Below, in pieces: positions 1 through 8,488 of a stretch of 35,645 nt of DNA (position 1 is the stretch's first letter; every line of letters begins with the position of its first letter). Below the pieces are notes generated by a model. The model was not told the DNA's origin. It ran no database searches and saw nothing but the letters and a program-made list of their open reading frames with translations. Both the position numbers and the translations under genes were made by a program. The stretch is from NCBI GenBank assembly GCA_902793195.1, contig CADBCS010000028.1:1-35645 (forward strand), read 5' to 3'. The DNA is from an uncultured Coriobacteriaceae bacterium. GTDB taxonomy: Bacteria; Actinomycetota; Coriobacteriia; Coriobacteriales; Atopobiaceae.

Positions 1-192
1 GTCGAAGCGATCGACGGTGTCGGTTACGCGGAAGGGGGCAGTCGCGTTGTCCACGAGCTGCTGACGACCAAAGTACTCGGCAGCGTCGCGGCCGTTTACG
101 GTAACCTTGCCGGTGCCGGGGACGAGGCGCACGCGCGCGACGGCCTCCTTGCGACGGCCGGTACCCATGTATACTGCGGTGTTATCAGCCAT
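1..192 (-). CDS. rpsI: 30S ribosomal protein S9, C-terminal part outside window
   Basis: This is the N-terminal 64 codons of ribosomal protein S9, a small-subunit protein whose C-terminal tail reaches the P site. The ATG is at 190-192 and the frame stays open to the window edge. The translation starts [20 protein letters not shown], and the [13 protein letters not shown] stretch is the S9 N-terminal signature. It lies 3 nt downstream of the rplM stop, the classic rplM-rpsI order, so the two are co-transcribed and translationally close. The missing part is only beyond the window; nothing suggests a broken gene. Confidence 0.97.
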   Translation of the reverse strand, partial: MADNTAVYMGTGRRKEAVARVRLVPGTGKVTVNGRDAAEYFGRQQLVDNATAPFRVTDTVDRFD

Positions 193-195
193 CGG

Positions 196-636
196 TTACG
201 CCTCCAAATCAATCTTGACGGGGTTCTGAGCGGCATGCGGATGCTCGGGGCCAGCGTAGACCTTGAGCTTCATGCCCTGCTTGCGGCCAAGCGTGTTGTG
301 GGGCAGCATGCCCTTAACGGCGTGCTCGATCACGCGCTCGGGATGCTTCTCCATGGCCTCCTTAAACGACTCGGTCTTAAGGCCGCCGAGCCAACCGGAG
401 TAGCGCCAATAGGACTTGTGCTCGGCCTTGTTGCCCGTGAGCTTAACCTTGTCGGCGTTGATCACGATTACAAAGTCGCCCGTATCGGTGTGCGGGGTGT
501 ACTGGGGCTTGTTCTTGCCACGAAGAATCATGGCCGCCTTGGTGGCGAGACGGCCGAGCGTCGCGCCGTCGGCGTCGATGAGCACCCACTTGCGCTCCAC
601 CTCGCCGGGCTTGGCGTATTGAGTCGACTTCTTCAC
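196..636 (-). CDS. rplM: 50S ribosomal protein L13
   Basis: Ribosomal protein L13 (146 aa, the usual bacterial length) is an early-assembling large-subunit protein. Recognisable stretches are [16 protein letters not shown] near the N-terminus, the central [12 protein letters not shown], and [10 protein letters not shown] near residue 112. Translation starts at a GTG (634-636) preceded by GGAGGA at 642-647, a strong ribosome binding site at proper spacing. It is the first gene of the rplM-rpsI operon. Upstream lie about 135 nt of non-coding leader with a promoter-like sequence; ribosomal leader control is possible, but no leader structure was identified. Confidence 0.98.
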   Translation of the reverse strand: MKKSTQYAKPGEVERKWVLIDADGATLGRLATKAAMILRGKNKPQYTPHTDTGDFVIVINADKVKLTGNKAEHKSYWRYSGWLGGLKTESFKEAMEKHPERVIEHAVKGMLPHNTLGRKQGMKLKVYAGPEHPHAAQNPVKIDLEA

Positions 637-738
637 TTGACTCCTCCATACGTACTCTACGATGCGACGGCCCCTGGACTGACCGTCGTTGCTTGCGTGT
701 TTTGCCAGAGATTACGGGGCTCTGCAAAAGAAGCCTAC

Positions 739-766
739 AAAGTATACAGCAGCGCCCCGCTGTCAA
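739..766 (-). promoter_or_regulatory. Candidate promoter of rplM-rpsI
   Basis: On the minus strand a perfect TTGACA (complement of 761-766) is followed by an AT-rich patch TATACTTTG. The best-looking -10, TATACT (741-746), leaves only a 14-nt spacer; TACTTT (739-744) leaves 16 nt but matches consensus less well. The position, about 100 nt upstream of the rplM start, fits. The -35 is convincing, the exact -10 is not. Confidence 0.4.
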
Positions 767-772
767 GCGGCG

Positions 773-1654
773 CTATTTGAGAAATTCGAGGATTTCATCG
801 ATTCTCTGCTCGGCGACGGAGCGGCCTTTGAGGTACAGGTCGAGCAGCGCGGCGCCGGACGGTGCCGTGGTAGGAACCGTGACGGGCTGCCCGGGCATGA
901 GCACCAACGCGCGACCCTCCTCCTCAAGCTCCCAGATGCGCTCGCGCTGGGCCATGTAGCGCTCGGCACGCGTGCGCAGCGCCTCCACATACAGCGGATA
1001 TTCGGCGTAGCGCCTGCTGAGCAGGGCCATGCGCTCCAGTCGCTGGCCTTTTACGTAGTCGCGTTGCCTGGTGAGCACCACCAACGCTCGCGACGCCGGC
1101 CCATAGTCCGCGAGATAGGGCACCTCGGCAAGCCCCAGCGCGGCCTCAACGGGAACGGAGTCGGTGGTGCCGCCGTCGAGGTAGCGATGCCCGTCGATCT
1201 CCACGACGGTCGAGACCAGCGGCAAAGACGACGACGCGCGGATCTTCTCGATATCGTCGGGCAGCGCCCGTATCTCGAAGTAGCGAGGTGCCCCGAGCAC
1301 CACGTCGCTTGCCACCGCGAACATGCGCAGGCCGCTCGCATTGAAGGTCCCCACGTCGCACGGGTCGAGCTCGTCCTGCACCTCGCGATACAGAAAGTCG
1401 CCGGCAATGCTTCCCGTGGTGGCCAGCGAGAAGTACGACATGAGCCGCTTGTCATCCCTAAACGCCAGCATGATGCGCAGGTTGCGCCCTATCTGCCGCG
1501 CCCTAAAGCTCGCGGCCGCCATTGCTCCGGCCGAGACGCCCCACACGCTACCAAAGTCGTACACCCCCCGCTCCATGAGCACGTCGAGCACGCCGGCGGT
1601 AAACACGCCGCGGTAGCCGCCGCCCTCCAGGACCAGGGCCACGTCGTTTGCCAT
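773..1654 (-). CDS. Patatin-like phospholipase family protein
   Basis: A cytosolic-looking 293-aa lipid acyl hydrolase of the patatin family. The catalytic elements are all visible: the glycine-rich oxyanion loop GGGYRG (residues 11-16), the nucleophile elbow GVSAG with Ser41, and the dyad aspartate in YLDGG (Asp160). No signal peptide or membrane segment is seen. The longer open frame begins at 1750, but the ATG at 1654 has GGAGG just upstream and begins MANDVALVLE directly before the oxyanion loop, so it is preferred. It resembles the bacterial patatin group that includes E. coli YjjU. The C-terminal 80 residues are charged and helical. Substrate unknown; not in an obvious operon. Confidence 0.9.
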   Translation of the reverse strand: MANDVALVLEGGGYRGVFTAGVLDVLMERGVYDFGSVWGVSAGAMAAASFRARQIGRNLRIMLAFRDDKRLMSYFSLATTGSIAGDFLYREVQDELDPCDVGTFNASGLRMFAVASDVVLGAPRYFEIRALPDDIEKIRASSSLPLVSTVVEIDGHRYLDGGTTDSVPVEAALGLAEVPYLADYGPASRALVVLTRQRDYVKGQRLERMALLSRRYAEYPLYVEALRTRAERYMAQRERIWELEEEGRALVLMPGQPVTVPTTAPSGAALLDLYLKGRSVAEQRIDEILEFLK

Positions 1655-1759
1655 GACAACCTCCATTCCGCAATGCCGCGCCCATGGTACCACGCCGACC
1701 GGGGCCAGGCGTGTCCCCCCATGGCAAACTGAGCTGCCACGTGGGAACACGCCTTGACC

Positions 1760-3568
1760 TTAGAGTTCGCGACGTTGATACAGGTCGCCGTCCGCAAACC
1801 CCAGTGAGCGGTAGTAGTTGCGCGTGCCCACCGAGCTGATCACGTTGATCGCGCAAAAGCCGCGCTCCCGCGCATGCGCGCAGGCCTGCTCCACCATGTG
1901 CCTGCCCAACCCGGCGTGCTGGGCGCCGCCGCGCTCGGTTCCGTGGATGCGCGCCACTCGACCGTACACGTGCACCTCCCGGATCATGGCCTCGTTGCGG
2001 TCGAAGGGCAGCGACAGCCGCAGGAACCCGGCAATGTGCCCGTAGGCCGTGACCCACTGATAGAACCGCTCGTCGCTCACGGTGGTCGTGTAGTCCACGC
2101 ATTCCAAGTGCAGCTCGTCGGGCGATACGTCTGCCGTGGAAACCTCGCGCTGACGGATCTCGCCCGCGCGCCGGCCACTCTTGGACACATGGGCCTCCAC
2201 GAGCTGTCTCAGGTTGGTCTTCTTGTTGCCCACCACGATGTCGGTGGCCGAGATGTCCCGAATCATCCTGGATATGCGCACGTACGACGGCGTGGCAACG
2301 AGGTCGTCCGCAAGCAGCTCGATGAGCTCGTCCTCGCCATACGGTTGCCAGTCGCCGCGTTCGTGGGCGTCGTTGAGCCGAGAGCTCCGCACCAGGCAGC
2401 ACGGGTAGAGCTTGATCTCGTCGGGCAGGAACCGAGGGTCGCGCACGAGTCGCAGGTAGTCCTCCCTATCGCGCTCGGGCGTCATGCCCAACAGGTTGGC
2501 CATCATGTGCGCCTGGATCTTGAAGCCGCACAGCCGCAACGCCTCGAACGCCTGTGCGATGCGATCAACCGACACGTTGCGCCGGTTGGCGCGCAGCGTC
2601 TCGTCGTCGAGGCTCTGCACGCCCATCTGTATCTTGGTGCAGCCCAGGCGCCGCATCGCACGCGCCTGGCAGACGTCAATGAGGTCGGGGCGCGTCTCGA
2701 TGGTAAGGCCCACCACGCGATGCGCGGCTGTCTCGTTTGCCCGATGCTGCCGGTCCAAGTCTTCCAAAGACGCCCGCTGATGCGGCGCGACCTGCTGCCA
2801 TCCCTGCGCCTCGAGTTCGCGCACGGCCTGGTTGTAGGTACACTCGCCACGGTCGACGCGCTCCTGCAACGCGGACGTCCGGCGCACCAACTCGTCCTTG
2901 TCGTACGTGAGGCCGCAAGAGCAGTAAAAGCGGTCGCGGTCGCCCGCGGTCGCGCCCATGGCCTCGGTGTAGCGGACGTCCTCGGGTGCGGACACACCGC
3001 CAAGCCCCTCGTTGAGCGCCCTAAAGAGCTCGCACACGTACCACACCTGGTACTCGTGCGAATAGTCGTTCCACGTGCCGCCAAGCACGATGAGCTCGAT
3101 CTTGTCGGTGATGTGACCCATCTCGCGCAGGGCCGTGAGCCTGGAGCGCACCTGCAGGTACGGGTCGAAGTAGTTGCGCTCGGCGCGCTGGCACGCCGGC
3201 TCGTCCGAGAGGTAGCTCTTGGGCATGCGCACGTCGCAGGGGCAGTACAGGCAGTCGCTCGAGCAGGGCCACGGCTTGGTGATGACGGTGATGGTCGCCA
3301 CGCCCGAGGCGGTGCGCCGGGGCTTCATCTTGAGCAGGCGGAGAAGAACCTCCTCGGTTGCCTCGTCCACGTCCCAGGAAGCCCAGCGCTGCGGGTCGTT
3401 TGCCTTGACGCTCAGGTAGAACGGCAGCAGGCGCCGCTTGGCGACGGTGCGCCGACCGTCGTGCATGGTGCGGTTGTGACGACGCACGAGCTTCTCGAGC
3501 CACGCAGCGTCGAGCCTGCGCCTGCCCGCCTTGATGGCGGCGATGATCTCTGTGATGGCATCTTCCAT
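1760..3568 (-). CDS. elp3: Elp3-family tRNA wobble-uridine radical SAM/acetyltransferase
   Basis: A 602-aa Elp3 homologue. In the family it uses an iron-sulphur cluster, S-adenosylmethionine and acetyl-CoA to build the carboxymethyl group at carbon 5 of uridine 34 in tRNA. The radical SAM cluster cysteines are Cys102, Cys106 and Cys109 (PWPCSSDCLYCPCD); the next conserved stretch is MPKSYLSDEP. The C-terminal GNAT domain shows the acetyl-CoA loop (GGAQHAGLGRHM) and the Elp3 signature GTRNYYRSLGF. The frame is open far upstream, but the ATG at 3568 starts the conserved N-terminal helical region (MEDAITEIIAAIKAGRRRLD); the upstream extension is antisense to the next gene. Bacteria usually use MnmE/MnmG here, so a stand-alone bacterial Elp3 is notable. 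It diverges from a Trm9-like methyltransferase 138 nt away. Confidence 0.93.
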   Translation of the reverse strand: MEDAITEIIAAIKAGRRRLDAAWLEKLVRRHNRTMHDGRRTVAKRRLLPFYLSVKANDPQRWASWDVDEATEEVLLRLLKMKPRRTASGVATITVITKPWPCSSDCLYCPCDVRMPKSYLSDEPACQRAERNYFDPYLQVRSRLTALREMGHITDKIELIVLGGTWNDYSHEYQVWYVCELFRALNEGLGGVSAPEDVRYTEAMGATAGDRDRFYCSCGLTYDKDELVRRTSALQERVDRGECTYNQAVRELEAQGWQQVAPHQRASLEDLDRQHRANETAAHRVVGLTIETRPDLIDVCQARAMRRLGCTKIQMGVQSLDDETLRANRRNVSVDRIAQAFEALRLCGFKIQAHMMANLLGMTPERDREDYLRLVRDPRFLPDEIKLYPCCLVRSSRLNDAHERGDWQPYGEDELIELLADDLVATPSYVRISRMIRDISATDIVVGNKKTNLRQLVEAHVSKSGRRAGEIRQREVSTADVSPDELHLECVDYTTTVSDERFYQWVTAYGHIAGFLRLSLPFDRNEAMIREVHVYGRVARIHGTERGGAQHAGLGRHMVEQACAHARERGFCAINVISSVGTRNYYRSLGFADGDLYQRREL

Positions 3569-3599
3569 AGGGTCAGTATAGGGGTTTCGCACGACGGGC

Positions 3600-3652
3600 G
3601 GTTCCAAAAGGGACCGTCCCCCACGGAACCTTGTTCCAAAGGGGACGGTCCC
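3600..3652. repeat. Short palindromic intergenic repeat, two copies
   Basis: Two tandem 20-nt copies begin at 3601 and 3633 (32-nt period): GTTCCAAAAGGGACCGTCCC and GTTCCAAAGGGGACGGTCCC. Each is self-complementary around GGGAC/GTCCC, and the first is flanked by GGTTCC and GGAACC, so it can fold. The same GGGACGGTCCC theme recurs at the nhaC 3' end and, degenerate, before the budA remnant. It lies in the elp3/methyltransferase divergent intergenic region. Confidence 0.75.
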
Positions 3653-3706
3653 CGACGGGCCACGGGCCAGTCGCCGTCGCGTGCCCTCGTGCGCTACACT
3701 GGGGCC

Positions 3707-4414
3707 ATGAGACCAGACACCGCGCGTCGCCTGAGCGACCTCACCACGCAGTTCTACGCACGCTCCGCCGCCTCCTTCTCGGCCACGCGCCAGTCGCCGT
3801 GGAAGGGCTGGGAGCGTCTGATCGAGGTCTGCCAAATCGACGGCCGCGCCGACAAGCGCCCCCTCCACGTCCTCGACCTCGCCTGTGGCAACCTGCGGTT
3901 CGAGCGGTTCTTGGCCGAGCGCGTGGGCACTGTGCGCGCATGGGCCTACGACAACTGCGACGAGCTCGTGGGCCAGGCTCCCTGCCCCACGACCTATACG
4001 CACCTCGACCTCGCGGAGCATCCGGGGCGGGTGTCCGCACCACCCTGCGACCTGTGCGTCTCGTTTGGCTTCATGCATCACCTCCCCACCCACGCCCAGC
4101 GAGCCGCCCTGCTCTCCACGCTTGTGGAACACGCCCGGCCAGGCGGTTGGGTGGCCGTCTCGTTTTGGCAGTTTGCCCACGACGCGCGCCTGCTCGCCAA
4201 GGCACGGCCGATCGAAGACGGCGAGCCGGGCGACTACCTGCTCGGCTGGCAGGACGACGCACAGGCGCAGCGGTATTGCCACAGCTTTGAGGAAACCCAG
4301 ATCGACGAGCTGGCCGCCAGCGTGCGAGGCCACGCACGGGAGGAGGCGCGCTTCTCGGCCGACGGGCGCAGCAAGGACCTCAATCGCTACCTCGTCCTGC
4401 GGCGAAAGGGGTAA
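3707..4414 (+). CDS. Trm9/ALKBH8-like SAM-dependent methyltransferase
   Basis: A 235-aa class I methyltransferase. Motif I is HVLDLACGNLRFERFL (54-69); the acidic post-I segment is AWAYDNCDEL, and FGFMHHLP sits at the motif IV/V region. The N-terminus FYARSAASFSATRQSPWKGW (16-35) closely follows the Trm9/ALKBH8 pattern (Y..IA..FS.TR...WP), and the C-terminal half has GDYLLGW and RYCHSFEETQIDEL, also Trm9-like. Trm9 methylates the cm5U34 that Elp3 initiates, giving mcm5U. This gene sits head-to-head with elp3, which supports that reading. ATG at 3707; the very long open frame upstream is antisense to elp3 and not coding. A membrane protein follows after 9 nt. The specific substrate is inference; a generic methyltransferase is the alternative. 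Confidence 0.7.
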   Translation: MRPDTARRLSDLTTQFYARSAASFSATRQSPWKGWERLIEVCQIDGRADKRPLHVLDLACGNLRFERFLAERVGTVRAWAYDNCDELVGQAPCPTTYTHLDLAEHPGRVSAPPCDLCVSFGFMHHLPTHAQRAALLSTLVEHARPGGWVAVSFWQFAHDARLLAKARPIEDGEPGDYLLGWQDDAQAQRYCHSFEETQIDELAASVRGHAREEARFSADGRSKDLNRYLVLRRKG

Positions 4415-4423
4415 TATACCCGT

Positions 4424-5401
4424 ATGTCATCAACACGCTTACAGTCACCCAAAGAGGGCGCACGGCCCACCAGGATGTTCGTGCACTACGTCGTCCAGCT
4501 CGTCCTGCGCGTCATTCTGTTTGTCGCGGGCATCGCGCTGTACGTCGTGCGACCAGACCAGCTCGACATTACGGCAAACCTCGGCCTGGCTCATGGCCTC
4601 GACTTTGTTGACGTGTCCTTCGTCCTCATAACCGCCGACCTCTTTACCAAGTTCCTGCCGCACGCGAAGATCGCCATGGGGAGCCGCAAGCAATACGCGG
4701 AGTATCACGTGCCCACCGCGCAGCTCTTTACGGGCGGGGCGAAGGAGCGACGCGAGCACGCAAAGAGGCTCATATTGCAGGCCCCCGCCCTCATCGAGCA
4801 GCGCGCAAAGGAAACCCGACAGGCCATCCGCGAGACGGCACAGGGAGTCGCGGAGTTCGCCGAGCAGCTCGCCTATTCCATCGACGTGCTGCGGCTGCTG
4901 CCCTGGCCCGAGGAGGACCTCACGGCCACAGAGCGCCTGCGAGACGAGATCCGGCGCGCCCGCCTGCGCGAGATCATCCCCGTCCTGGTCTTTTGGGTGG
5001 TCTTCAACGTTGCCGTAGGCCTGATCGTAGACCGCATCTGGGGGTTCTCCGCACGCTTCGCACTGCTCTGGACGCTGTTTTACTTTGTGTTTGACATGGT
5101 GTGCGTCGTACTGTGGTGCCCCTTGCAGCTGGTCCTCATGCGCAATCGCTGCTGCACCACGTGCCAAATCTTCAACTGGGACGGCATCATGACCGTCACG
5201 CCCCTGCTTGCGGCACCCTGCTGGTTTAGCGGACTGCTTCTCCTGCAGTCGCTGGTGGTTCTGGCACGTTGGGAGCTTGCGTTCGCCCGGCACCCCGAGC
5301 GCTTTAGCGAGCAGACCAACGCGTCGCTCTCGTGTGCAAACTGCAAGGATAAGCTGTGCTACCTGCGCAAGCCGTTCACACCGCGCAGCAGGATCTCGTA
5401 G
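4424..5401 (+). CDS. Uncharacterised membrane protein with two CxxC motifs
   Basis: A 325-aa protein of unrecognised family. It has a hydrophobic segment at about 20-42, a charged helical region (105-183) likely cytoplasmic, then hydrophobic segments at about 184-206, 211-238 and 255-282. Two cysteine clusters, CCTTC (243-247) and CANCKDKLC (304-312), look like a split metal-binding or redox site at the membrane face; FNWDGIM follows the first. It starts 9 nt after the methyltransferase, so the two form an operon. No function is claimed. The cysteine pairs and conserved-looking context suggest a real family rather than a spurious ORF. Confidence 0.8.
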   Translation: MSSTRLQSPKEGARPTRMFVHYVVQLVLRVILFVAGIALYVVRPDQLDITANLGLAHGLDFVDVSFVLITADLFTKFLPHAKIAMGSRKQYAEYHVPTAQLFTGGAKERREHAKRLILQAPALIEQRAKETRQAIRETAQGVAEFAEQLAYSIDVLRLLPWPEEDLTATERLRDEIRRARLREIIPVLVFWVVFNVAVGLIVDRIWGFSARFALLWTLFYFVFDMVCVVLWCPLQLVLMRNRCCTTCQIFNWDGIMTVTPLLAAPCWFSGLLLLQSLVVLARWELAFARHPERFSEQTNASLSCANCKDKLCYLRKPFTPRSRIS

Positions 5402-5562
5402 CGCACGCGTGCACAGCCACACGCGCGTGGGCGTGCCCGCCCTCCCCAACGTCTGAGCCGACTGGAAACAGAAAGGTACCGCCTGTCGCAATGGGGCGTG
5501 CAACGCCAAGGATTAGTGTTCAAATGTTGTAGTGACTATGCCCCGCGACTGGAGGGAGTGGC

Positions 5563-8178
5563 ATGAGTCGATCCAACAAGCGCAAGGCAACAACGAAGAA
5601 GGCACAAAGGCCCACGGAAAAGCGCCTGCGGTGGTACACCTTCCTCGCGCTCGCCATCGTCTCCGCAAGCCTGTGCTTCTCGCAACTTGGCGACATCGTG
5701 CTCGTCGGTGACATTTCCAGCGACCTCAACCTCCTGCTCTTCCTCCTGCCAGTGGTTCTGTGCATAGTGCTGCTAGGTGCCGCGTCGGGAATCGCCCTTG
5801 CGCTGATCACCGGCATTCTTATCATGTTGCGTTGCTGGTGGACATCCTCCACCCTGTTTGACATCCACCTCGCCGACCCGCTCCTCTCGGTGGTCAGCAT
5901 CACCATGGGAGCCGCCCTCATGGCAGCCATCGTACGCCCCGCAATGCGCCGTTGGCCCGAAGACCAGGACGCGCGGACGTCGTATTCCAGACGCATCAAG
6001 CCCCAGCGCGTCGTCGCAACCGTACTCGGCTGCCTTGCGTTCGCCTTCGTCTTCTCGTATGGCACGCGCGGACTCATCTACCTGTTCATACAACCCGGTG
6101 GCGAGGAATACAACTACGCCTCGGTTATAGCGGGCTACATCGCGTCGCTCTCCGGTCCCTATGTGCTAGGAGAAGCGCTGCTCAACGGATGCGTCATGTC
6201 GATCTTGGGCGTCCTGACAGACATGTATGTGGCCAATGTGAAGTCGAAAGTTTGGATGAGCAAGCTCAACGTGCTGTTCAACACCTGCTTCGCGCTCGCC
6301 ATGATCCTGGTCTTCCTCGTGGCCTCCTCCGTCTCCTTTTGCGTGGAGACGGTATCCGCCACGAGCAACGCCGACTCCACGCTCCTCAGCGAGCTCGAGT
6401 ACCTCAACCAGCAGGTCGACGTGCGGCTGAAAGCGGGCGCGGACATCTCGTCGGTCGCAACCGGCTTCCACACGGCCTACGGTGGAAGCGTCGTCATCAT
6501 CCACGACGACATCATCGTGTCCTCCAACGATCCCACGCAGGTGGGCAGTTCGGGAAGGGCCGTGCTCCGATCGGGCGACAAGGACAACTTCGACCACCTC
6601 TTCAACGAGGTGTGCAAGTACATGCTCACGGGTTACGACGAAGAGACCGGTAGCTTCTCCGGCGTGCGCGGCCTCAGGGGCGACAACGGATACCTGTTCA
6701 TCATCGACTCCCCGCTCGAGGCCGTGTACCGGGCGCGCACGGCGACGCTCATGTACAATGCCTGCTTCCTGCTCGCCATGCAGGCAGTCGTCATCTTCGT
6801 CGCACACCGCCTGCTGCGCCGCATCGTGGTAAAGCCCATCCACCGCACCAACGAGACGCTGGAGCTCATAACCGACGGAGACCTCGAGCGTCGCGTGGAG
6901 GAGCACAGGGTGGTCGAGTTCGACTCGCTTTCCACGGGCATCAACACCACCGTCTCCGCCCTGGGCGACACGGTCTCGGCCCTCGGCGAGACCATCGTCG
7001 AGATCGAGCATCGCAACGAGGTGGAGCTTGCCACGGCAAAGGCCATCCAGGAGAGCGCGCTCCCGCGCACGTTCCCCCCGTTCCCCGAGATCGAGTCCTT
7101 TGACATCTACGCCTCCATGAACGCGGCCAAGGAGGTGGGCGGCGACTTCTACGACTTCTTCCTCATCGACGAGCGGACCCTGGGCTTCCTCATCGCCGAC
7201 GTGAGCGGCAAGGGAATCCCCGGCGCGCTGTTCATGATGGCCGCAAAGACGCAGATCGAGAACTACATGACGACGGGCATGGACCTCGCGCAGGCGATCC
7301 TGAGCGCGAACAGGCACCTGTGCGCCAACAACGACGCCGGCATGTTCGTTACGGTGTGGGCCGCCACGCTCGACTTCTGGAGCGGCGAGCTCACATACGT
7401 GAACGCCGGGCACAACCCGCCGTTGCTGCGCCACGAGGGAAGCTGGAGCTGGCTCACCAAGCGCGGCGGCCTGTTCCTCGGCACGTTCGAGACGGCGAAG
7501 TACCGCTCCTCCAAGCTCACCCTCCGGCCAGGCGACCAGCTGCTGCTGTACACCGACGGCGTCAACGAGGCGTTTAGCGTCGACGATGAGGAGTACGGAA
7601 ACGACCGGCTCGAGACGTTCTTGTCCGAGCACACGACGCTGCGCCCGCGCGAGCTCACGCTGTCCCTGCGCGCCGATGTGGCCGCGTGGGCCGAGGGCGC
7701 CGAGCAGAGTGACGACATCACCATCCTGGCCCTGGAGTTTGGACAGGTGGCCGAGCGTCGAGACATGATCTCGTTGCCGGCCGACATCGCGCAGCTCGTG
7801 CAAGTGTACGCCTTCATCCACGAGGAGCTGAGTTTCCACGAGGCGCCCAAGGCGGTGCTCAACGCGATCGACATGGCTGTGGAGGAGCTGTTCTGCAACG
7901 TGTGCAACTACGCATACCCCGATGCCACGCCCCAGAATCCCGGCGAGGTGTGCATTGGCCTGCACTTTGACGACGATGAGCCAAGCATCACGGTCACCAT
8001 CTCCGACGAGGGAACCCCCTTCAACCCGCTGGAGAAGCCACGCGAGGTGGTTCACGCAGACGTGGAGGACATGCCTTTGGGCGGTCTTGGCATCCTCATC
8101 GCCGAGCGGTCGGTCGACGCGATGGAGTACGAGCGCGTTGGCACGAGCAACGTCATCACCCTGCATAAGCGCTGGTAG
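5563..8178 (+). CDS. Membrane SpoIIE/PP2C phosphatase fused to RsbW-like ATPase domain
   Basis: An 871-aa regulator. Residues 1-263 hold about six membrane segments, 264-393 an extracytoplasmic region, then a last membrane segment (396-416), a HAMP-like linker (about 420-475), a SpoIIE/RsbU-type PP2C phosphatase (about 495-735) with metal-binding motifs GGDFYD (526-531), DVSGKG (546-551), TDGVNE and SDDIT, and a C-terminal HATPase_c domain of anti-sigma-kinase type (NAIDMAVEELFCNVCNYAY, later GGLGILIAERSVD). RsbU-like proteins dephosphorylate anti-sigma-factor antagonists; RsbW-like domains bind or phosphorylate them. Having both in one polypeptide suggests a self-contained partner-switching receptor. 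GGAGGG precedes the ATG. Its antagonist or sigma factor is not in the window. Confidence 0.92.
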   Translation: MSRSNKRKATTKKAQRPTEKRLRWYTFLALAIVSASLCFSQLGDIVLVGDISSDLNLLLFLLPVVLCIVLLGAASGIALALITGILIMLRCWWTSSTLFDIHLADPLLSVVSITMGAALMAAIVRPAMRRWPEDQDARTSYSRRIKPQRVVATVLGCLAFAFVFSYGTRGLIYLFIQPGGEEYNYASVIAGYIASLSGPYVLGEALLNGCVMSILGVLTDMYVANVKSKVWMSKLNVLFNTCFALAMILVFLVASSVSFCVETVSATSNADSTLLSELEYLNQQVDVRLKAGADISSVATGFHTAYGGSVVIIHDDIIVSSNDPTQVGSSGRAVLRSGDKDNFDHLFNEVCKYMLTGYDEETGSFSGVRGLRGDNGYLFIIDSPLEAVYRARTATLMYNACFLLAMQAVVIFVAHRLLRRIVVKPIHRTNETLELITDGDLERRVEEHRVVEFDSLSTGINTTVSALGDTVSALGETIVEIEHRNEVELATAKAIQESALPRTFPPFPEIESFDIYASMNAAKEVGGDFYDFFLIDERTLGFLIADVSGKGIPGALFMMAAKTQIENYMTTGMDLAQAILSANRHLCANNDAGMFVTVWAATLDFWSGELTYVNAGHNPPLLRHEGSWSWLTKRGGLFLGTFETAKYRSSKLTLRPGDQLLLYTDGVNEAFSVDDEEYGNDRLETFLSEHTTLRPRELTLSLRADVAAWAEGAEQSDDITILALEFGQVAERRDMISLPADIAQLVQVYAFIHEELSFHEAPKAVLNAIDMAVEELFCNVCNYAYPDATPQNPGEVCIGLHFDDDEPSITVTISDEGTPFNPLEKPREVVHADVEDMPLGGLGILIAERSVDAMEYERVGTSNVITLHKRW

Positions 8179-8201
8179 GACTTGTCACGGGATATGGGCC
8201 C

Positions 8202-8284
8202 ACCGTGTCCGTTTGGGAAGAGGTGCCTGTGGGACACGGTGGCCCGCCGTGTCCCACAGGCACCTCTTCCCAAACGGACACGGT
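8202..8284. repeat. Perfect 38-bp inverted repeat
   Basis: Left arm 8202-8239 and right arm 8247-8284 are perfectly complementary over 38 bp with a 7-nt loop (8240-8246). No T-run follows on either strand, so it is not a typical Rho-independent terminator, although it directly follows the phosphatase gene and would stop or shield its transcript. Perfect conservation of both arms suggests recent origin or active maintenance. Confidence 0.95.
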
Positions 8285-8338
8285 CGCACAACGAGGGCAA
8301 CGAGCTGTCAGCACTTTCAGTTGACGCCACTGGACGTA

Positions 8339-8367
8339 TTGAACGTCTCGGTAAAAGTGGGTAGAAT
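8339..8367 (+). promoter_or_regulatory. Sigma-70-type promoter for the NYN gene
   Basis: TTGAAC (8339-8344), a 17-nt spacer, and TAGAAT (8362-8367) form a good housekeeping-type promoter. Transcription would begin near 8375 and leave a leader of about 115 nt before the NYN start codon at 8489. Confidence 0.65.
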
Positions 8368-8488
8368 GCAGTGTACGAGATGACAAGATCAGCTCCTGTC
8401 CTCTCTATTTCAACAGGCCTCCGACAGTGGCCCCAATTCTTCTCCGGGGAACCACAGATCGGCGGCCATTTTTCTTCCTGGAGGTTAT

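Noticed and set aside
1874..3706. Very long plus-strand frame continuous with the methyltransferase
   Set aside because: It is antisense to the clear elp3 gene and has low-complexity His/Val/Arg-rich text; the real start is at 3707.
6166..8166. 666-codon minus-strand frame
   Set aside because: It lies wholly opposite the SpoIIE-type gene, whose domains are unmistakable; typical GC-rich shadow frame.
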